Of a stretch of 64,000 nt of DNA, positions 41,037-49,023 are shown piece by piece. Source of the DNA: GCA-020352575 sp964600365 (GTDB lineage Bacteria; Actinomycetota; Acidimicrobiia; Spongiisociales; JAENVV01). Below the pieces are notes generated by a model. That model was not told where the DNA came from and searched no databases. It was given only the letters and a program-made list of their open reading frames with translations. The stretch lies in contig CAZRJG010000002.1 of NCBI GenBank assembly GCA_964600365.1, forward strand, positions 41,373 to 105,372, written 5' to 3'. Position 1 is the stretch's first letter. Each line of letters starts with the position of its first letter. The position numbers and the translations under genes were made by a program.

Positions 41037-41096
41037 CGTCCTTCGGGTGTAGTCCAACGGTGGAACGGGAGCTTTCCCAACCCGCGTTCTTGTTCG
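41037..41096 (+). pseudogene. Decayed tRNA-Gly(CCC) copy
   Basis: The sequence matches the 5' half of the intact tRNA-Gly at 47269 including the preceding CGTCCT (about 26 of 30 positions up to the end of the D arm), then part of the anticodon arm (GAGCTTTCCCAA). No matching T arm or 3' acceptor strand follows, and the anticodon stem cannot pair. The 304-base gap 40937-41240 between the peroxiredoxin and response-regulator genes contains nothing else I can recognise. Confidence 0.6.
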
Positions 41097-41240
41097 TTCT
41101 GGGCTTGCTTGGAAGGCATTCCGGAGTTCGTGCCCGTCAGGTTGCCCAACAGCCAACAGCAGTGACGGCCGCCCACCCGATTCCTCCCCAATCGGTGTCC
41201 TCGTGCCGCCACATGCCCGTGAGGGAGCGACCGGCGAGCG

Positions 41241-41909
41241 CTATCCCGGTCGATCTCGCAGGTAGGCGAGCACTGCGGCGACGCGCCGATGCGTGTCCGA
41301 CTCGTCCGGGCTGAGGCCGAGCTTCACGAAGATCGAGTTGATGTGCTTCTCGACAGCCGACTGGCTCACGTACAGCGCGTCGGCAACTGCCTGGTTCGAC
41401 TTTCCTTGCGCCATCTCGGCGAGGACGTCGAGTTCTCGCGCGGTGAGCGTGTCGAGCATCGACTCCGAGAGACGCCGCCTGCGGTTCACAAGGCCGTCTA
41501 CGACCTTCGGGTCGATCACCGAGCCCCCATCGATGACCTCGCGGATCGCCCGGAGGAGTTCGGCGACGTCGCCGACGCGATCCTTCAGGAGGTAGGCAAG
41601 GCCTTCAGTACCGTCCTTGAAGAGGTCCAACGCGTACATGGCATTGGCGTGCTGCGAGAGGATCACGATGCCCACCCCCGGGTGGGCGCTGCGGATTCGG
41701 TGGGCGGCGTCGATCCCCTCGGTCTGGTGGGTTGGGGGCATACGGATGTCCACGATCGCCACGTGCGGGCGTTCATCAGCAAGGGCAGCGAGGAGATCCC
41801 TTGGGTTGTCGACCGACGCGACTACCTCGACCTCCCCAGTCGATTCGAGGAGTTGGCGCGTCCCCTCCCTGACGAGGAAGTGGTCCTCGGCGAGCACGGC
41901 TCGAATCAT
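41241..41909 (-). CDS. NarL/FixJ-type response regulator
   Basis: A 222-residue regulator with an N-terminal receiver and C-terminal LuxR-type HTH. The receiver has AEDHFLVREG (acidic pair), the phosphoacceptor in VAIVDIRMPP (Asp ~54) and Lys in AYLLKDRV. The HTH is LTARELDVLAEMAQGKSNQAVADALYVSQSAVEKHINSIFVKLG. Its ATG overlaps the stop of the upstream kinase gene by ATGA, so it is the cognate partner. Targets are unknown; the divergent operon starting at 44027 is a candidate because of position only. Confidence 0.93.
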   Translation of the reverse strand: MIRAVLAEDHFLVREGTRQLLESTGEVEVVASVDNPRDLLAALADERPHVAIVDIRMPPTHQTEGIDAAHRIRSAHPGVGIVILSQHANAMYALDLFKDGTEGLAYLLKDRVGDVAELLRAIREVIDGGSVIDPKVVDGLVNRRRRLSESMLDTLTARELDVLAEMAQGKSNQAVADALYVSQSAVEKHINSIFVKLGLSPDESDTHRRVAAVLAYLRDRPG

Positions 41910-43912
41910 GGTGCCTCCGCCGGAAGCCAGGCCCGTACCGTGGTGCCCGAGCCCGATGCCGACTCGACGTCGAGGCCCCCACCGAGCGCCTCGCATCGAT
42001 CCCGGAGGCCGGCAAGGCCGCGCTCGGGTACCGCCGCGGGATCGAAGCCGGGTCCGTCATCGGCGATCTCCACGACAAGGTTCTCTCCTGCGAGGAGGCT
42101 GACCCGCACCCGTGCACTGGGCGCGTGCTTGAGGGCGTTCGCAAGTCCCTCCGACACCACGAACCACGCTGCGCCCTCGATGTCGGTGGCGAACCGTGCC
42201 TGTCGCAGCGCCGGGGCGACGCGGAGCCTGATCTCCCCCGGGAACGACGCAACGCGCTCCTCGACCGCTTCGACGAGGCCCCCATCGGACAACACTGAGG
42301 GGTGGATCCCTTGGGCCAGGTCACGGAGGTCCCCGAGGATCCGCTGCGCCTCGGCCTGCAGCTCCGAGAGCGCGCTCGGGTCCAGCGCGTCCGACTCGGC
42401 CTGTGATCGCGCCATCCCGAGACGGGCGATGAGAGCCACGAGTTCCTGCTGCGTGCCGTCGTGGATGTTGCGCTCTATCCGACGGCGCTCTTCCTCTTGA
42501 GCAGAGACGATCCGACCCGCGAGGCGCGCCGAGCCGATCGCCATCGCCGCCTGGGAGGCGAGCGTGTCGATGAGGCGTCGGTCGGCGGTCCCGAAAGGCC
42601 TGTCGGTCTTGCGGCCACACTCCACCGACCCAAGGCGCGTCTCTCGGTAGATGAGCGGCACGACGACCTCGGGCAGACCGGTCACACTTCCCACCATCGC
42701 AGTCTCATCGCCCGCGATGACCCGGACCCACTCGAGTCGCAATGCGTCGCGCAGCGTCGACGCGAGACGGGGAAGCACCTCATCCGGGTGCTCCTCGGTG
42801 AGTCCCGCAAGGACCTCGAAGGGATCGGCACGCTCACCGAAGAGCGTTCGGTCCGCCCACGAAACGAGGCGCTGACGGGCAGGCTGAAAGGCGATCGCTC
42901 CGAGCACCGCGAGGACCACAGCTAGGTCGCCACCGATCCGGTCATCGGCGGCGACGCCGAACGCCGTGGCAACCCCCACCCACAAGAGCATCACGGAGAC
43001 CGAAAACACCGAGAAGACAAGCGACTTCCGTGCAAGTGAGTCCCTTCGTATCCATTCCGGCTCGAGGACGGCGATGGCGATCGAGAGTGGCCCGACCGCC
43101 ATCGGCAGGGAAAGGAGGGCGAGGAGCACACCATGGGTGAGCAGTGGCATAGCCCCGAGCGCCCCGAGGCTGTAGGTGCCGATGCCGACGACGACCGTGG
43201 TGCCAAGCCCGTACAGGATCCACCGCAGCCGTCGCCGATCGCGTTCATCGCTCTCGCGGAAGCGACGCCACACGAGCCACATTCCCCCCAGGATGAGGAT
43301 GCCGTGGGACTCGAATGCCATCACGGAAACGGGGCCGAGACCCGCCCAACTCTCCACGAAGAAGGGACTCGCCACCTCGAGACCGTCGAACTCGATGGAA
43401 CGGTGGTAGGCCAGGGGGTTCGTCATGAGGACGAGCGGCCCGATGAGCACGGTCCACCACATCCATCGCAAACCCTTGGGTCGACCGGACCGATCCCACT
43501 CTCCGTCGGGGAGCGACGCGCAGAGCATGGTGAGCAGCACCACCCCGAGTAGACCGCCAACAAGGGTGAGCGCGACCGGAATCCACATCCAGTCCGCGAC
43601 ACCGGACCGACTGATCGACCTGGCAACGATCCCTTCGAGTCCGAACGGAAGTGCAAGCGTCAGCAGGGCTGCCCACGTGAGCAGCTCTCCCGCACGGTTC
43701 CCGGGACGGCGGAGCACGATCCACGCCCCAGCGAGGAAGAACGGCCCAGGGCCGGTGATGAGCCAGATGAAGTGGATCCATCCGGGCTCCACGCCTGCCG
43801 ATGGCAGGGCAGCACCGGCGAGGAGCGCGAACGCACCGAGGACGAGCGCGACGAGTATCGATGGTCGGGCCACGGGTCGATTGTCGCCCACCGAGGTGGG
43901 GCCGTCCACCAC
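41906..43912 (-). CDS. Membrane sensor histidine kinase (HisKA_3 type) with GAF-like domain
   Basis: A kinase of up to 668 residues. The N-terminal ~300 residues contain about eight membrane helices; then come a GAF-like segment (ADPFEVLAGLTEEHPDEVLPRLASTL ... DRRLIDTLASQAAMAIGSA), the HisKA_3 dimerisation helix with the phosphorylated His in RRRIERNIHDGTQQELVAL, and an HATPase domain (SEGLANALKHAPSARVRV, IADDGPGFDP, GLAGLRDRCEALGG). This is the LiaS/NarX-like architecture that pairs with NarL-type regulators. The first codons are uncertain: GTG 43912 follows GGGAGG closely, and later starts are possible. Confidence 0.92.
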   Translation of the reverse strand: MVDGPTSVGDNRPVARPSILVALVLGAFALLAGAALPSAGVEPGWIHFIWLITGPGPFFLAGAWIVLRRPGNRAGELLTWAALLTLALPFGLEGIVARSISRSGVADWMWIPVALTLVGGLLGVVLLTMLCASLPDGEWDRSGRPKGLRWMWWTVLIGPLVLMTNPLAYHRSIEFDGLEVASPFFVESWAGLGPVSVMAFESHGILILGGMWLVWRRFRESDERDRRRLRWILYGLGTTVVVGIGTYSLGALGAMPLLTHGVLLALLSLPMAVGPLSIAIAVLEPEWIRRDSLARKSLVFSVFSVSVMLLWVGVATAFGVAADDRIGGDLAVVLAVLGAIAFQPARQRLVSWADRTLFGERADPFEVLAGLTEEHPDEVLPRLASTLRDALRLEWVRVIAGDETAMVGSVTGLPEVVVPLIYRETRLGSVECGRKTDRPFGTADRRLIDTLASQAAMAIGSARLAGRIVSAQEEERRRIERNIHDGTQQELVALIARLGMARSQAESDALDPSALSELQAEAQRILGDLRDLAQGIHPSVLSDGGLVEAVEERVASFPGEIRLRVAPALRQARFATDIEGAAWFVVSEGLANALKHAPSARVRVSLLAGENLVVEIADDGPGFDPAAVPERGLAGLRDRCEALGGGLDVESASGSGTTVRAWLPAEAP

Positions 43913-44026
43913 ACCTCCCCCATTTCGACCCTGTGGCAGTCCACACCCCCGAAGTCAGGTGGGCACGGTTCCCGACGACACAACCACCTCATACGTTGGG
44001 GGCACCCCACCAACGGAGGAGTCACC

Positions 44027-44623
44027 ATGGACACGAAGGTCGGCGCGATCGTCACCCTCATCCTGTTCGGAGCGGCCGCCACGCCGCTTGCATCAATGGA
44101 GTACCTGCCCACAGCCGAGCAATCGCTCACATTCCTCATCGAGAAGGAGACGGCGCTCGTGGTCAGCTCCTACTTGTTCGGTCTCGCCTCCGTCGCCCTG
44201 GTCTGGGTGACGAGCCGCCTCCGTTCCCACATCGGCGATTCAGAAGGCGCAGGGACTGCAGCGGTGACCGGCGCTGGTCTTGCCGCCGTGGCCATGCTCG
44301 TGGGTCCGTTCATCGCAATCCCCCAGGCGGCCCGAGCCGCTGCCGGTGAACTCGACGCCATGCTGGCAACCGTCTCCATCGACCTCCTGAGCGTCGGACT
44401 CGGCAACGTCGCTGCCTACGGCTTCGCGCTCATCGCAGTCGGTCTCGGGTTCGCTGGCATGCGCTCGGGGCGACTCCCCCGCTGGATCGTCGTCAGTGGG
44501 TTCGCCCTCGCCGCCGTGCTCCTCACGCCCATCCAGTGGGCGGCAGGCCTCATCGTCCCGATCTGGCTGGTCGCTACCGCCTTCCTGGTGCGGACCGACG
44601 ACCGGGTGAAGGCGCTCGTATGA
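44027..44623 (+). CDS. Hypothetical polytopic membrane protein
   Basis: A 198-residue protein with about six hydrophobic helices (GAIVTLILFGAAATPLA, VVSSYLFGLASVALVWVTS, GLAAVAMLVGPFIAIPQAA, GNVAAYGFALIAVGLGFAG, WIVVSGFALAAVLLTP, LIVPIWLVATAFLV). No family is recognised. GGAGGA is 6 bases before the ATG, so this operon uses a normal leader. It is the first of four overlapping genes (membrane protein, alpha/beta hydrolase, methyltransferase, cytochrome c) and diverges from the two-component system. Confidence 0.7.
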   Translation: MDTKVGAIVTLILFGAAATPLASMEYLPTAEQSLTFLIEKETALVVSSYLFGLASVALVWVTSRLRSHIGDSEGAGTAAVTGAGLAAVAMLVGPFIAIPQAARAAAGELDAMLATVSIDLLSVGLGNVAAYGFALIAVGLGFAGMRSGRLPRWIVVSGFALAAVLLTPIQWAAGLIVPIWLVATAFLVRTDDRVKALV

Positions 44624-45549
44624 ACGAGCGCTCCTACCGCCTCGCTGAGCAGCGCCTCTGGGCCTCCTATGGAATCGAGCCGAGCGAGCAGCGCGTCCGA
44701 CTCGCCTGCACCGGTACCGAGGTGCGGGTCCAGGAGGTCGGCGCGGGAACGCCGATCATCTTCATCCACGGGGGACCGAACGCGGGAGCGACGTGGGCTC
44801 CGATGCTCCCGTACCTCGATGGGTACCGATGCCTCCTCCTCGACCGCCCGGGAACCGGCCTGAGTGACCCCTACACCCTCAACGTGGAGCACCTCCGAAG
44901 CATCGCCAGCCGGTTCGTGGCCGACGTCCTCGATGGGCTCGAGCTCGAGTCGGCCGACGTGATCGCCTCTTCCTTCGGCGGCATGCTCGCCCTGTACTCG
45001 GCGGCAGCCACACCCAATCGGTTCGATCGCATGGTGCAGATGGCGGCCCCCGCGATGGCACCGGGCTCACCGCTCCCACCGTTCATGCGGCTCGTCTCGA
45101 TGGGATGGGTGCGATCCCTCCTCGATCGCCTCCCGCGGAGCCCAAAGGCAACAGAGATGATCATGCGCCAGCTCGGCCACGGGAAGAGCGTCGACGCGGG
45201 ACTCCTCCCGGCTCCACTCATGGAGTGGTACGAGAAGCTCATGGAACACACCGAAACCCAGGCGAGCGACGGTGCGATCATCGGCCAGGTCGCGACTCCG
45301 TTCGGGTTCCGCCGCGAGTACGACATCCCCTGGGACACGCTCGGGCAGATCACAGTTCCGACGCTCTACGTGTGGGGGATCGAAGACGGCTTCGGCGGCG
45401 AGCACGTTGCCCGTCCGCTCGTCGAAGCCATGCCCAAGGCCGAACTCGTGATGCTCCCCGACACGGGACACCTTCCCTGGTTCGACAAGGCGGAGGACGC
45501 CGCACGTCTCAGTATCCAGTTCCTCCAAAGACAGCACGAGGACGCCTGA
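44620..45549 (+). CDS. Alpha/beta hydrolase
   Basis: A 309-residue alpha/beta-hydrolase-fold protein. The oxyanion region is IIFIHGGPNAGATW, the strand GYRCLLLDRPGTGLS is typical, the nucleophile elbow is VIASSFGGML (Ser in A-S-S-F-G, a G-x-S-x-G variant), the acid is in YVWGIEDGFGG and the catalytic His in LPDTGHLPW. The substrate is unknown. Its ATG overlaps the previous stop by ATGA, and its stop overlaps the next ATG by one base. Confidence 0.88.
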   Translation: MNERSYRLAEQRLWASYGIEPSEQRVRLACTGTEVRVQEVGAGTPIIFIHGGPNAGATWAPMLPYLDGYRCLLLDRPGTGLSDPYTLNVEHLRSIASRFVADVLDGLELESADVIASSFGGMLALYSAAATPNRFDRMVQMAAPAMAPGSPLPPFMRLVSMGWVRSLLDRLPRSPKATEMIMRQLGHGKSVDAGLLPAPLMEWYEKLMEHTETQASDGAIIGQVATPFGFRREYDIPWDTLGQITVPTLYVWGIEDGFGGEHVARPLVEAMPKAELVMLPDTGHLPWFDKAEDAARLSIQFLQRQHEDA

Positions 45550-46184
45550 TGGGCATCGGGATGCGCTGGCTCTACCGGACGTGGTACCGGTGGGGGACGC
45601 CACCGTGGGTGATGGGACCGAGAGAGGAGCTGGTGCGCCTCCTCGCCGAGGACATCGTCCCCGTGGGTCGAGCGCTCGACCTGGGGTGTGGGACTGGTGC
45701 GAACGCCATCCACCTCGCCGAGCACGGTTACGAGACGACCGGAATCGACTACGCCGACTCCGCAATCGACCGGGCAAGGGAGTCGGCGGCCGAAGCCGGA
45801 GTCGACGTCCGGTTCGTCGTCGGGGACGTCACGGACATGCCCGAGGTCGAAGGTCCCTTCGACCTCGTCGTGGACTACGGCACCTTCGACGACCTCCCCG
45901 ATGCACAGCGACCGGCGGCCGTGCAGGAGATCCTCCGGGTCACCGAGCCGGGCTCCCGCGTGCTGCTCTGGTGCTTCGAGAAGGACCGGGACCGCTGGGC
46001 GCCCTTGTGGAGAACCGTCTTCGGCGGCGAGGGTTCCCTCCGACCCGGGGAGGCCGAGGCGAGCTTCGCTCCCTGGTTCGACGTGGAGTGCATCGGGCGG
46101 GGCGAGACCGATCACCCCCTGATGCCACACTGGGCTGCGTACCTGCTCCAGCGGACCCACGATCGGGACGGTGTGCACCGATGA
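45549..46184 (+). CDS. SAM-dependent methyltransferase
   Basis: A 211-residue class I methyltransferase. Motif I is ALDLGCGTGANAIHLAEHG, followed by the acidic strand end TTGIDYADSAI and motif II/III region VRFVVGDVTDMPEVEGPFDLVVDYGTFDDL. The acceptor is unknown; small thiol or metabolite methyltransferases have similar size. It is the third gene in the 44027-47050 operon and overlaps both neighbours (TGATG and ATGA). Confidence 0.9.
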   Translation: MGIGMRWLYRTWYRWGTPPWVMGPREELVRLLAEDIVPVGRALDLGCGTGANAIHLAEHGYETTGIDYADSAIDRARESAAEAGVDVRFVVGDVTDMPEVEGPFDLVVDYGTFDDLPDAQRPAAVQEILRVTEPGSRVLLWCFEKDRDRWAPLWRTVFGGEGSLRPGEAEASFAPWFDVECIGRGETDHPLMPHWAAYLLQRTHDRDGVHR

Positions 46185-47050
46185 GGCTCTGGATCAAGAT
46201 CCCACTCTGGATCGTCGGCGTGCTCGTCCTAGCTGTCGCATTCGCGTGGGGAAACGGCGAGCGGGTGCTCGCCCAGCGCGTCGAGCTGCCGGCAGTCGAT
46301 ACTCCAGAGGTGTCGTTCGACGAGGCGTCGCTCGCCCGGGGCGAGCACCTCGCAAGAGCCGTGTCGGCGTGCGCCGACTGCCACACACCCGACCTCGGCG
46401 GAAATCCCAAGTGGGCCCTCGAGCCGGGGTTACTCCCCACCCCGAACCTCACCCCGAGCGGCGTCGGCGCCGACTACTCGGAGGAGGATTGGGCGAGGGT
46501 GCTACGCAAGGGCATCGCCGTCGATGGCCGGCGCCTTCTGATCATGCCCTCCCAGGCGTACGCAGCGATGTCGGACGATGACCTCGGCGATCTCATCGCC
46601 TTTCTCATGTCCGTCCCTGCGGTGGAACGAGAGATTCCACCACGAGACGGGAAGTTCCTTGCATCGCTGCTCGTGGGAGTCGGCGGATTCCCGACGGCCG
46701 ACCAACTCGCCGGAGGCACGCATCCGATGGCACCCATCGAGGCAGTCGACGCCTCGTACGGCGAGTACCTCACGAAGATCGCTGACTGCGCTGCCTGCCA
46801 CGGGCCGAACCTCGCCGGAAACTCAGGCCCAGGAGGCGCGCCCGGCGTGAACATCACGCCGGGCGGAGACGTCGACGAGTGGACCTCTGAGGAGTTCCTC
46901 ACCCTTTTCCGGACGGCCCTCAGACCCGATGGCACCACGGTCGCGCAGATGCCCATCGCGGATGCCTATATGGGCATGACAGACGACGAGATCGAGGCAA
47001 TCCGGCTCTATCTGCTCTCGCTCCCCGACCTCGAGGACGAAGGGCCCTAA
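46181..47050 (+). CDS. Membrane-anchored dihaem cytochrome c
   Basis: A 289-residue protein with an N-terminal helix (IPLWIVGVLVLAVAFAWG) that anchors or exports it, followed by two cytochrome c domains with haem motifs CADCH (near residue 65) and CAACH (near residue 205). Each is followed by a proline-rich NLTP/NITP segment with nearby Met residues (IMPSQAYAAM; QMPIADAYMGM) that could supply the sixth ligand. It resembles the cytochrome subunits of periplasmic alcohol or aldehyde dehydrogenases. The electron donor is not encoded nearby. It is the last gene of the four-gene operon. Confidence 0.9.
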   Translation: MRLWIKIPLWIVGVLVLAVAFAWGNGERVLAQRVELPAVDTPEVSFDEASLARGEHLARAVSACADCHTPDLGGNPKWALEPGLLPTPNLTPSGVGADYSEEDWARVLRKGIAVDGRRLLIMPSQAYAAMSDDDLGDLIAFLMSVPAVEREIPPRDGKFLASLLVGVGGFPTADQLAGGTHPMAPIEAVDASYGEYLTKIADCAACHGPNLAGNSGPGGAPGVNITPGGDVDEWTSEEFLTLFRTALRPDGTTVAQMPIADAYMGMTDDEIEAIRLYLLSLPDLEDEGP

Positions 47051-47268
47051 CCGCACCTCAATGCCTGACCCCACCAGAGAGGGGCGCGCGGTGCTGCTCG
47101 ACATCGAGCGTGGTGCGATCCGCTTCGCGTGCTCCGTTTCGTGATGTGGGGCCTGCAAACGGCCTTCTCGACCACCTTGGCGACGCACTCGTCGCTGTTG
47201 CAGAGGCATCGTCAGACGGCAGGCCGGAGCGCACGAACCCCGCCGAACGGGCTACGATTCGCCGTCCT

Positions 47269-47342
47269 GCGGGTGTAGTTCAATGGTAGAACACGAGCTT
47301 CCCAAGCTTGAAACGCGGGTTCGATTCCCGTCACCCGCTCCA
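47269..47342 (+). tRNA. tRNA-Gly(CCC), CCA encoded
   Basis: Acceptor GCGGGTG/CACCCGC, D stem GTTC/GAAC, anticodon stem CGAGC/GCTTG with loop TTCCCAA (anticodon CCC), T arm GCGGG-TTCGATT-CCCGT, discriminator T and encoded CCA. The anticodon and T stems each end in a G-T pair. It lies between the cytochrome operon and an intergenic repeat. The 218 bases before it (47051-47268) show nothing I can assign. Confidence 0.93.
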
Positions 47343-47475
47343 CACCGCACAAGCTCCCAACGAGCCCGAACACGAGGCCCTCACCAAGAGCTTTCCGCCC
47401 CTCGATCCAGGTCCCCCCGGATGGGGGGATGGGACCCACGGCCCGCAGGGGCGTGGGAGGGGGGAGGAACATCTG

Positions 47476-47530
47476 TCACCCCCCTCCCGTTCGCTGCGCT
47501 CACGGGTCCCGTCCCCTCAGGGGGGACCCG
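47476..47530 (+). repeat. Dispersed intergenic hairpin repeat, copy A
   Basis: The first 38 bases match 61907-61944 at 37 positions (only position 16 differs), and both copies continue into a GGTCCC...GGGACC hairpin. Both lie between genes. The function is unknown; a REP-like or non-autonomous mobile sequence is possible. Confidence 0.7.
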
Positions 47531-47563
47531 CCACGCTGCCTCACCGACCTCTACGATCATCTC

Positions 47564-47836
47564 ATGGTCGTTGAATCCATCACGCAGGACCGGGAAGAGG
47601 CCGAGCTCTGCATCCAGCGGCTCCGCATCGTTGAGGACCCGCCCGAGGCGCTCGTTGCGTCCATCGCATTCCCGTAAGAGAACGACACGATCAGCGTCAA
47701 CGTGTGGGACACCCCTGGCGCCGTCGCCGACAACTACATCGAGCGCGTGGCACCACTGATCGAGGAACTCGGGGAGCCCAAGACGGGGAAGCCGTATCGG
47801 CACGGGCCGCCTGTCCACGTCTACTCCCGCAGGTGA
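47564..47836 (+). pseudogene. Small gene interrupted by an in-frame TAA
   Basis: A single frame encodes VVESITQDREEAELCIQRL ... EDPPEALVASIAFP, then TAA at 47675-47677, then continues in the same frame with ENDTISVNVWDTPGAV ... VAPLIEELGEP and VHVYSRR to TGA. Both halves have the third-position GC bias of coding sequence and read as one small alpha/beta protein of about 90 residues (a dimeric alpha-beta-barrel-like pattern). One substitution (for example GAA to TAA) explains the break. TACGAT (47552-47557) lies 6 bases before the ATG, so its leaderless promoter is intact. The family is unknown. Confidence 0.6.
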
Positions 47837-47891
47837 ACCGGTAACCACCCACATCCGTTCGATGTCCTAACTTCGAAAGAAGGGAAGAGAC

Positions 47892-48272
47892 ATGACATCG
47901 AATCGCACGCTTTGGATCCTGCAGTGGGTCTTCGGGCTCTACTTCATCGGGGTGGGGATCACCCACTTCACCGTGCCCGAGGGACTCCCAGCAATGATGG
48001 GATGGATGTACGACCTCTCCGACGGGCTCCACCTGGCGTCTGGCACAGCCGAAATCCTCGGCGGTCTCGGCCTCATCCTGCCCGGCCTCACGAAGATCCG
48101 GCCCGAGCTCACGCGGCTCGCCGCCGGCGGGCTCGTGCTCGTCATGATCGGCGCAGCGATCTGGCACCTCGGCCAAGAGGACCAGATGCAGAACGTCGTC
48201 TTCAACGTCGTGATCGCCGCCTTCATGGCCTGGATCGCCTACGGCCGCACGAAGAACCCGCTCACGACCTAG
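47892..48272 (+). CDS. DoxX-like membrane protein
   Basis: A 126-residue protein with four helices: TLWILQWVFGLYFIGVGITHF, LHLASGTAEILGGLGLILPGL, ELTRLAAGGLVLVMIGAAIWHL and NVVFNVVIAAFMAWIAYG. The GxxHF after helix 1 and AEILGGLGLILPG in helix 2 are typical of DoxX family proteins, thought to act in redox or thiol homeostasis. AAGGGAAGAG precedes the ATG. A bidirectional terminator follows. Confidence 0.82.
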   Translation: MTSNRTLWILQWVFGLYFIGVGITHFTVPEGLPAMMGWMYDLSDGLHLASGTAEILGGLGLILPGLTKIRPELTRLAAGGLVLVMIGAAIWHLGQEDQMQNVVFNVVIAAFMAWIAYGRTKNPLTT

Positions 48273-48299
48273 AGCTTCCCCTGCGCCTCCGGGGAGTGC

Positions 48300-48325
48300 A
48301 CGGGCGCCGTTGCGACGGCGCCCGT
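48300..48325. terminator. Bidirectional terminator between DoxX and amidotransferase genes
   Basis: ACGGGCGCCGT (48300-48310) and ACGGCGCCCGT (48315-48325) form a perfect 11-bp stem with loop TGCG between two convergent genes. Its last base is also the last base of the amidotransferase stop codon. Confidence 0.75.
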
Positions 48326-49023
48326 CACGCGTTCCGGCCGAAGAACGACATCGCCCACTCGCTCACGACTGCATCGTCATGGGCCATTGACCCGAGCCGC
48401 TCACGGGCATCTGCCTTGAGGTCGTCGGGGAGTCCCTGACCACGCCGATCGATGAGGAGATCGAAGTAGTGCGGCTGGTACTCGGGGTGGTTCTGGATCG
48501 TGAGGATGTGGTCGCCGATCCGCATCGCGCCCACATCGACACCCTCGGTTCGGCCGATCACCTCGGCGCCCGGAGGCGGTACCACGACGATGTCACCGTG
48601 GAACGCCGGGATCGTCACCTCGCCGCCGTCCCACCAGTCGGTGGCGTCGAGTTGGTACGTGCCGGGCCCCAACCTGAACTCCGATGACCGGCGCGTCTTC
48701 CCGCCGAGCGCCTCGGTGACGATGTGGTGGCCAAAGCAGACCCCGAGGAGCCGAGCGCGGTGCGCGTGGACGTCACGGACGAAGGAGCGCAGCGCCTCGA
48801 TCCACGGCTCGTCGTCATACGCCGAGAAGCCTGATCCGCCGATGATCCAGCCGTCGCACTCGTCGGGTGAGGAGGGGAGCTCCCCACCAATGGCGTCATA
48901 GGCGACGACCTCTACCGAGGGGTCCGCCTTCCTGAGCATGTCCCGGTACATTCGGTCGTAGTCCCCGTGCTCCTCGAGCAAGTCATCGTCCACGTGCGCG
49001 CAGAGGAGGACACCGAACCTCAT
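48325..49023 (-). CDS. Class I glutamine amidotransferase-like protein
   Basis: A 232-residue GATase1 domain. The nucleophile elbow is RLLGVCFGHHIVTEALGG (Cys), and His-Glu of the triad are in ILTIQNHPEYQPHYF. The overall pattern (YDRMYRDMLRKADP, DGWIIGGSGFSAYDD) matches stand-alone GMP-synthase-like amidotransferases of unknown substrate. Gamma-glutamyl-amine hydrolysis is one possibility. Its ATG overlaps the stop of the nucleoside phosphorylase gene, so both form an operon. Confidence 0.88.
   Translation of the reverse strand: MRFGVLLCAHVDDDLLEEHGDYDRMYRDMLRKADPSVEVVAYDAIGGELPSSPDECDGWIIGGSGFSAYDDEPWIEALRSFVRDVHAHRARLLGVCFGHHIVTEALGGKTRRSSEFRLGPGTYQLDATDWWDGGEVTIPAFHGDIVVVPPPGAEVIGRTEGVDVGAMRIGDHILTIQNHPEYQPHYFDLLIDRRGQGLPDDLKADARERLGSMAHDDAVVSEWAMSFFGRNA

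Noticed and set aside
41037..41110. Functional second tRNA-Gly
   Set aside because: D arm is present but the anticodon stem does not pair and no 3' acceptor or T arm follows.
43913..44026. Riboswitch upstream of the 44027 operon
   Set aside because: The gap is only 114 bases, contains promoter-like and Shine-Dalgarno sequence, and no known riboswitch core could be recognised.
47675..47677. Recoded stop (selenocysteine or pyrrolysine) in the small gene at 47564
   Set aside because: The interrupting codon is TAA, which neither system decodes; a nonsense mutation is simpler.
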